Shown here: in pieces, positions 7,727-11,415 of the stretch
Numbering within the stretch: position 1 is the stretch's first letter
How the letters are laid out: each line of letters starts with the position of its first letter
NCBI GenBank assembly: GCA_014378805.1
Contig: JACMMY010000264.1
Location: 1 to 11,415, forward strand
Direction of reading: 5' to 3'
DNA: 11,415 nucleotides
Origin: Moraxellaceae bacterium
GTDB taxonomy: Bacteria > Pseudomonadota > Gammaproteobacteria > Pseudomonadales > Moraxellaceae
Notes under the pieces: generated by a model
Databases searched by the model: none
Seen by the model: the letters and a program-made list of their open reading frames with translations, nothing else
Told to the model about the DNA's origin: nothing
Position numbers and translations under genes: made by a program

Positions 7727-8118
7727 TTATTGTTGATTCAAGTGTTTGGATTGATTTTTTTAATGGTCAGCCAAGTCCAGCTGCGCTTAAATTAAAAGAT
7801 TTACTCGGCGTTCAAGTCGTCGCAACTGGCGATTTGATGTTGACCGAGGTCTTACAAGGTTTTCGTGAAGAACGTGCGTTTAAGCAGGCGAAAGCCATTT
7901 TTGCAACTGTGCCAATTTTAGATATTGGTGGGCAGCATGTTGCCATTCGTGCGGCAGAGAATTTTCGTGAGCTGCGTAAACAAGGCGTTACGATCCGCAA
8001 GACGATTGATTGTTTGATTGCGACTTACTGTATTGAGCATGGTCATACGCTATTGTTTGCTGATCGAGATTTTTTGCCATTTGTGGAAAAGTTAGGGCTT
8101 AAGGTCCCCCAGTGTTGA
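7723..8118 (+). CDS. vapC: VapC-family PIN-domain ribonuclease toxin
   Basis: VapC toxins are Mg2+-dependent endoribonucleases, usually cutting initiator tRNA or rRNA, and are held inactive by VapB. All four acidic PIN residues are visible in 131 residues: Asp5 in MIIVDSSVWIDFF, Glu42 in LTEVLQGF, Asp96 in TIDCLIA, and Asp114 in FADRDF, where Asp116 is a further acidic residue. The length is normal and the frame intact, so the toxin is probably active. It is translationally coupled to vapB through a 4-base overlap. It ends 12 bp before repeat copy 2, convergent with the PLP enzyme gene. Confidence 0.95.
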   Translation: MIIVDSSVWIDFFNGQPSPAALKLKDLLGVQVVATGDLMLTEVLQGFREERAFKQAKAIFATVPILDIGGQHVAIRAAENFRELRKQGVTIRKTIDCLIATYCIEHGHTLLFADRDFLPFVEKLGLKVPQC

Positions 8119-8130
8119 ACCGTATACCTA

Positions 8131-8222
8131 GGCTTAGCTCATTGAGCGGAGTCGAAATGTGCGGGTTAATCACAGATGGTAGTTGAGATGTCCACTTCGA
8201 CTCCGCTCAGTGAACTTAGATG
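8131..8222. repeat. 92-bp repeat, copy 2 (right flank of vapBC), good inverted repeat
   Basis: This copy folds well: 27-nt arms at 8133-8159 and 8193-8219 pair at 23 of 27 positions, including an unbroken 14-bp core TGAGCGGAGTCGAA, around a 33-nt loop. CTTAG occurs in direct orientation at both ends (8133-8137 and 8215-8219), possibly a remnant of a target duplication. The last seven bases overlap the end of the PLP enzyme gene. The hairpin could slow transcription from both vapBC and the converging gene. Confidence 0.9.
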
Positions 8223-9109
8223 TAGCCACTAAACTTGTTGCTTAAATTTCCCTGCAACCCACCTGTATGAATCGCCAAAATTTGACTATTAGCCGTAAAG
8301 TAACCACGTGCAATCAAATCAAAAATCCCAAACAGCATTTTTCCTGTATAAATCGGTTCGATTTCAATATTAGTTTTTTGCTGAAAATTCTGAATAAATT
8401 CAAGTAATTCAGGCGTGGTTTTGGCGTAACCACCAAAGTGATAATCAAGGCATAAATCCCAATGACTGCGTGTTGTCCATTGTTTGATTTCATCAAAAAG
8501 GAAGTCGCCTTTTAGGGCTGGAAAACCAAGTACTTTTTGCTTTTCACTGCTTGAATTAATCATCCCCGCAATCGTGCCACCTGTGCCGACAGCGCAGCAA
8601 ACATAGTCAAAATCCTGTTTATCTTGTTCAGTTAGAATTTCTTGGCAGCCTTTTACTGCAAGCGCATTCGTGCCGCCTTCGGGGATAAGGTAGAACGTGC
8701 CGAATTTTGATTTAAGCTGTTCAATAAATTCAGCGTCAGCTTTGCGGCGGTAGTCGCTGCGACTAATGAAATGAAGTTGCATACCATTATCTTGTGCTTG
8801 ACGTAGCGTGGGGTTATCGTGGATTTTGTCGTTAAGTTCTTCACCACGGATAATGCCAATCGTTTCAAAACCACATTCCTTTCCAGCGGCTGCAACGGCT
8901 GTAATGTGATTGGAGTAAGCACCACCAAAGGTGAGCAAGGTCTTTGCGCCTTGCGCTTTGGCTTCGATCAGGTTGTATTTTAGTTTGTGGTATTTATTGC
9001 CTGATATGGTTGGGTGGATGAGATCGGTGCGTTTTAGGTGTAGTTGGATGCCGCGCTGGAAATTGACGAAAATATGTTGGTTTACGCTGGAGTCATGTGG
9101 AGAGAACAT
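8216..9109 (-). CDS. PLP-dependent ACC deaminase / D-cysteine desulfhydrase family enzyme
   Basis: This 297-residue fold-type II PLP enzyme has the cofactor lysine at Lys39 in SGNKYHKLKYN, followed by the substrate loop GGAYSNH at 62-68. The phosphate-binding loop is AVGTGGTIAG near residue 170, and the family HTGGLQG motif lies near the C-terminus. The family either opens 1-aminocyclopropane-1-carboxylate to 2-oxobutyrate and ammonia or splits D-cysteine to pyruvate, ammonia and sulfide; the sequence alone does not decide. The start is the ATG at 9109, with no clear Shine-Dalgarno but a TATAAT box 31 bp upstream. The TAA stop and the last Ile codon lie within repeat copy 2, so the final residues may have been set by that element. 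Confidence 0.9.
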   Translation of the reverse strand: MFSPHDSSVNQHIFVNFQRGIQLHLKRTDLIHPTISGNKYHKLKYNLIEAKAQGAKTLLTFGGAYSNHITAVAAAGKECGFETIGIIRGEELNDKIHDNPTLRQAQDNGMQLHFISRSDYRRKADAEFIEQLKSKFGTFYLIPEGGTNALAVKGCQEILTEQDKQDFDYVCCAVGTGGTIAGMINSSSEKQKVLGFPALKGDFLFDEIKQWTTRSHWDLCLDYHFGGYAKTTPELLEFIQNFQQKTNIEIEPIYTGKMLFGIFDLIARGYFTANSQILAIHTGGLQGNLSNKFSGYI

Positions 9110-9139
9110 AGTTGGTTTTATTGATATCTTAATCTGGTG

Positions 9140-9145
9140 ATTATA
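9140..9145 (-). promoter_or_regulatory. candidate -10 box for the PLP enzyme gene
   Basis: The minus strand reads ACGTATAATCACC, a perfect TATAAT placed for a leader of about 25 nt to the ATG at 9109. No good -35 box is visible. It overlaps the first copy of a 13-bp direct repeat, which could be a shared control site. Confidence 0.4.
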
Positions 9146-9196
9146 CGTTTGTTACGCTAATATGCGTGCGACAGATGTATGCTTTATACGTTTGTT
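9141..9196 (+). repeat. pair of 13-bp direct repeats in the divergent promoter region
   Basis: TTATACGTTTGTT occurs exactly at 9141-9153 and again at 9184-9196, a 43-bp step or about four helical turns. Both lie in the 111-bp gap between the PLP enzyme gene and the rightward lipid-related gene set. I could not place a convincing rightward promoter here. The repeats may be operator half-sites or a local duplication. Confidence 0.5.
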
Positions 9197-9220
9197 TAAA
9201 AATAAAAAAAAGAGAAACTC

Positions 9221-9463
9221 ATGAGTTCAATCATCGAAAATACACTTGCGCTCAGCGGCACATTCTTATTAGCGGTAGGCATCATATTTTTAGCTTCATC
9301 GTTGATCATTTTGTTGATCGGTTTAGTGACCAAAGATCCACTTCAAAAAACGAAAACGTATTCCTTGCTTAAGAAAATATTGCTTCTGGCTGCCATTTTA
9401 TTATTGGTTGGCACAGGTGTTTGCGCGTTACAGTTTAATTTTTTTCCATTAAGAATCGGCTAG
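9221..9463 (+). CDS. small two-helix membrane protein, unknown function
   Basis: This 80-residue protein has hydrophobic segments at about 12-37 and 52-71, joined by a short charged loop (TKDPLQKTKTYSLLKK). Both termini are probably periplasmic, because the basic loop should stay inside. AAGAGA lies 7 nt before the ATG in an A-rich leader, a good ribosome site. I do not recognise a family. It leads a plus-strand set: the lipoprotein gene begins 8 nt after its stop, followed by the Lgt-like and radical SAM genes, so a shared membrane or lipid role is possible by association only. Confidence 0.7.
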   Translation: MSSIIENTLALSGTFLLAVGIIFLASSLIILLIGLVTKDPLQKTKTYSLLKKILLLAAILLLVGTGVCALQFNFFPLRIG

Positions 9464-9471
9464 TTAAATAA

Positions 9472-9684
9472 ATGAAAAAACCATTAATGATTTTGTTGTC
9501 GCTCGTGTTGTGTGTGATGAGCGGTGCGTGTGTGACGCACGAGCTGTATTCCACGTCTGTGAAGACGTCTGTGCCTATGAATAAACCCTCTTTCAATGAG
9601 GAAGTTAGTAGTTTTTTAATTACCAATAATCAGCAACAACTCGTGATTATTGGGAAAGAACACCATTATATTTTCCCGCTCTAA
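9472..9684 (+). CDS. putative lipoprotein, N-terminal part (70 residues)
   Basis: MKKPLMILLSLVLCVMSGAC is a short signal peptide with two lysines and a hydrophobic core, ending at Cys20. SGAC is an imperfect lipobox because the -3 position is Ser rather than Leu. The mature part, VTHELYSTSVKTSV through LVIIGKEHHYIF, resembles the opening of small Moraxellaceae cell-envelope lipoproteins as I remember them; that resemblance is unverified. It stops abruptly at PL-TAA, although the same frame continues. As a protein on its own it would be a 50-residue mature lipoprotein. Its location beside an Lgt-like gene makes it a conceivable client of that enzyme. Confidence 0.6.
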   Translation: MKKPLMILLSLVLCVMSGACVTHELYSTSVKTSVPMNKPSFNEEVSSFLITNNQQQLVIIGKEHHYIFPL

Positions 9685-9699
9685 AATGATTTAAGAGAA

Positions 9700-10170
9700 A
9701 TGCTAATGTGGAATGGTCGCTCAAAGATTATGGCGACTAATCTACGTTTTGTGATTAGTAAAAATAACAAAATCAATGGTTATTATGATTTGGTAACAAG
9801 AAGTGGAGTGACGCTGCCGAACGCCGATAAAGCTTTCTTGGATGAACATAATTTTAATGTGAACGACAATAAAGAGTTCTATCGTTCAGGACGATTAACC
9901 AACGGCACTGTATATTCTGCTGGCAAATTCAAAATGCCCGCAAGTCAGTCATTTAGTCAGCCTTATTCTCTCAACATTTCATATGATTACGCGACTGCTG
10001 GAGCTGTTGCGGGAACCAATGTCGCTAATGCAGGCGCTGTCGCAGAAAGAGTTTTACTGACACCCCTCGCTATCGCCGCAGATGGTGCCATTGTTGTCGG
10101 TGCGGTGGTCGCGAGTCCAATTATCTTGTTGTTTTTATCGATGGGAAACGGTCTTGGTAATATGCATTAA
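9700..10170 (+). CDS. C-terminal part of the interrupted lipoprotein, or re-initiated protein (156 residues)
   Basis: The frame begins 15 nt after the TAA at ATG 9700 (a second ATG is at 9706). AAGAGA lies close upstream, so re-initiation is possible. There is no signal peptide at its own start, unlike a normal envelope protein, which favours its being the tail of the preceding gene. It has a polar domain with FVISKNNKINGYYDLVTR and FYRSGRLTNGTVYSAGKFKMP. An Ala/Val/Gly-rich hydrophobic end (about 110-145) follows and looks like one or two membrane segments. The family is not recognised. Its stop is 9 nt before the Lgt-like gene. Confidence 0.55.
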   Translation: MLMWNGRSKIMATNLRFVISKNNKINGYYDLVTRSGVTLPNADKAFLDEHNFNVNDNKEFYRSGRLTNGTVYSAGKFKMPASQSFSQPYSLNISYDYATAGAVAGTNVANAGAVAERVLLTPLAIAADGAIVVGAVVASPIILLFLSMGNGLGNMH

Positions 10171-10179
10171 TAGATACTC

Positions 10180-10947
10180 ATGATGACTTTTCCTAACTTT
10201 AATCCAATAACCTCCCATACCATTCATTTTTTCTTTGAATGGTTGGCAATACTCGTTGGCGTGCAAGTTTACCGCGTGATTAAGCGTCGCAAAGGCATTG
10301 CTCAGATTACCGAGGGCGGTTCGTTTTATGTCATTTTGGGCTTTATCTTGTGTGCGGCGATAGGCAATAAGTTACTATTCGTCATTGAGTGCCCGCAGTT
10401 ATGGGCGACTCAAGGTTGGCTGATGTTGGTGCAAGGTCAAAGTATTGTCGGTGGCTTATTGGGTGGTTTGTTGGGCGTTGAATTGGCTAAAAAACTGATT
10501 CATCAAACCCAATCAACGGGTGATGATTTCATTCTGCCGTTGATTGTTGGTACGATTGTCGGTCGTATTGGCTGTTTCCTCGCGGGATTGCATGACGGCA
10601 CGTTTGGTAATGTGACGACCTTGCCATGGGGCATTGATTTTGGCGATGGTGTGTATCGGCATCCAACTCAAATTTACGACATGCTGGCGGTGAGTTTCAT
10701 CGGGCTTTTGTTGTGGTTTAACCGAGCCAAACTTGCACCATTATCTGGCTTATCGTTCAAGATTTATTTAGCCAGTTATTTGCTATGGCGTTTTATCGTT
10801 GATGGTTTTAAACCAGTTCCTTATGAGTACGCATTCGGTTGGTCAGGCATTCAATGGGTCTGCCTATTGGCACTGTGTATTTATGTGCCGCTCCTCATCA
10901 AACAAAGTTTTCAGTTGAAGCGTGTCGCTTCACAATCATCATTTTAA
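10180..10947 (+). CDS. divergent Lgt-like membrane protein (diacylglyceryl transferase superfamily)
   Basis: This 255-residue polytopic protein has about seven membrane segments and the Lgt landmarks in order: a QGQSIVGGLLGG loop (85-96), GRIGCFLAG (128-136), YRHPTQIYDM (159-168) and WRFIVDGF (203-210). True Lgt moves diacylglycerol from phosphatidylglycerol to the lipobox cysteine of prelipoproteins. Here several residues reported as essential or important in E. coli Lgt are changed. The HGG histidine is Val90, the GRIGN asparagine is Cys132, the nearby Glu is Leu137, and the N-terminal HWYG tyrosine is Phe. Arg129, the RHP motif and Arg204 remain. It is therefore probably a paralogue with another acyl or glyceryl donor or acceptor. 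It lies 9 nt after the lipoprotein frame and 21 nt before the radical SAM gene. Confidence 0.85.
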   Translation: MMTFPNFNPITSHTIHFFFEWLAILVGVQVYRVIKRRKGIAQITEGGSFYVILGFILCAAIGNKLLFVIECPQLWATQGWLMLVQGQSIVGGLLGGLLGVELAKKLIHQTQSTGDDFILPLIVGTIVGRIGCFLAGLHDGTFGNVTTLPWGIDFGDGVYRHPTQIYDMLAVSFIGLLLWFNRAKLAPLSGLSFKIYLASYLLWRFIVDGFKPVPYEYAFGWSGIQWVCLLALCIYVPLLIKQSFQLKRVASQSSF

Positions 10948-10968
10948 TAAAGAAAAAAGAGATGTTAG

Positions 10969-11415
10969 ATGGCTAATGTTCGCCCATATTTGTTCTATGA
11001 CACCACCAGTTCAGTCTGTAGCACTTGCCTATATCCTGTTGAAGCAAAGATCATTATCAAAGACGAAAAAGTCTATATGGACAAATGGTGTCCTGTGCAT
11101 GGTATGGAACGCGTGCTGGTGATGGATGATGCGGCGTACTACCGTCAGTGCCGTGAGGTTTATATTAAGAAACCTGAAATGCCACGTAATTTCGCCACAA
11201 AAATGGAATACGGCTGTCCTTATGATTGCGGCTTATGTCCCGATCATATGCAGCACGCATGTTTGTCGGTGGTGGAAATCACCGACAACTGCAATTTAGC
11301 TTGTCCTGTGTGCTATGCCGATAGTGGGCCAACGCGCCAAACACATCGTTCGCTGGATGAAGTCAGAGCAATGTTTGAGGCGATTGTCAAAAGTGAAGGC
11401 GAGCCCGATGTGGTG
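10969..11415 (+). CDS. radical SAM enzyme, COG1964/Tes-like (N-terminal 149 residues, 3' end outside window)
   Basis: The frame is open to the window edge. The radical SAM cluster motif CNLACPVC (Cys108, Cys112, Cys115) holds the [4Fe-4S] cluster that cleaves S-adenosylmethionine. Before it lie two more metal-site patterns: Cys17-x2-Cys20 with Cys41-x2-His44, like a zinc-ribbon or rubredoxin-type site, and Cys83, Cys87, Cys90, Cys98 in YGCPYDCGLCPDH, suggesting an extra cluster. This order is the signature of the COG1964 group, which includes the archaeal tetraether synthase Tes (MJ0619 type) that joins lipid tails by C-C bonds. AAGAG sits about 8 nt before ATG 10969, a good ribosome site. 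Together with the Lgt-like gene it suggests work on lipid chains; the reaction is unknown and the C-terminal half is missing. Confidence 0.9.
   Translation, partial: MANVRPYLFYDTTSSVCSTCLYPVEAKIIIKDEKVYMDKWCPVHGMERVLVMDDAAYYRQCREVYIKKPEMPRNFATKMEYGCPYDCGLCPDHMQHACLSVVEITDNCNLACPVCYADSGPTRQTHRSLDEVRAMFEAIVKSEGEPDVV

Larger units (their letters stand above)
9472..10170 (+). pseudogene. lipoprotein gene interrupted by a single in-frame TAA (9682-9684)
   Basis: Two open stretches, 9472-9681 and 9685-10167, lie in the same frame and are separated only by one TAA. Codons directly after it (NDLREMLMW...) read as normal protein and continue the style of the first part. Read through, the gene would encode about 232 residues: a lipoprotein signal peptide, a soluble domain and a hydrophobic C-terminus. 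The simplest explanation is a nonsense mutation or a sequencing error. The two parts are described separately below in case both are translated. Confidence 0.6.

Noticed and set aside
7349..8222. CRISPR array
   Set aside because: There are only two repeat copies of 92 bp, separated by two real genes; nothing like short regular repeats with spacers.
9166..9372. Alternative plus-strand frame overlapping the small membrane protein
   Set aside because: It has no ribosome site and no sensible protein features, while the 9221 frame has a good ribosome site and two clean membrane segments.
9682..9684. Recoding (selenocysteine or pyrrolysine) at the internal stop
   Set aside because: The codon is TAA, which is not used for either residue, and no recoding hairpin is apparent.
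10180..10947. Naming the gene lgt
   Set aside because: Several residues needed by true Lgt are changed, so the housekeeping name would mislead.

Overview
The window looks like chromosomal DNA of a gammaproteobacterium, most likely from the Moraxellaceae (Acinetobacter and relatives). This rests on a PACE-type efflux protein very like AceI, an E. coli-type ferredoxin reductase with a divergent LysR regulator, a moderate G+C content, and the style of the small lipoprotein and membrane genes. The genus is an inference; there is no rRNA or marker gene here. No tRNA, rRNA, CRISPR array, insertion sequence or phage gene was seen.

Layout. (1) 1-1681: a LysR regulator cut by the left edge, on the minus strand, divergent from fpr (ferredoxin--NADP+ reductase). 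This recalls the FinR/fprA pair of pseudomonads. (2) 1769-4987: a Met/His/Cys-rich DUF2946-like membrane or secreted protein, followed by an 803-residue TonB-dependent outer-membrane receptor. The pairing suggests metal or metal-chelate uptake; the substrate cannot be read from the sequence. (3) 5012-5101: a 90-bp palindromic repeat element in a convergent gap. (4) 5112-7263, minus strand: an unrecognised 142-residue protein with its own good sigma-70 promoter, a PACE efflux protein, and an HI0933/YhiN-family flavoprotein. (5) 7349-8222: a vapBC toxin-antitoxin module with a palindromic operator over its promoter, bracketed by two 92-bp direct repeats that are 88/92 identical. Each repeat is itself an inverted repeat. 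(6) 8216-9109, minus strand: a PLP-dependent ACC deaminase/D-cysteine desulfhydrase family enzyme whose stop codon lies inside the second repeat.

(7) 9221-11415, plus strand, is the most unusual part. It is a tightly packed, probably co-transcribed set: a small two-helix membrane protein, a lipoprotein gene interrupted by one in-frame TAA, a divergent Lgt homologue lacking several residues needed by true Lgt, and the first 149 residues of a multi-cluster radical SAM enzyme. The radical SAM protein has the cysteine layout of the COG1964 group, which includes the archaeal tetraether lipid synthase Tes. An Lgt-like membrane enzyme next to a Tes-type radical SAM protein suggests an undescribed lipid or lipoprotein acyl-chain modification pathway. 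The gene order and residue changes are seen directly; the function is inference.
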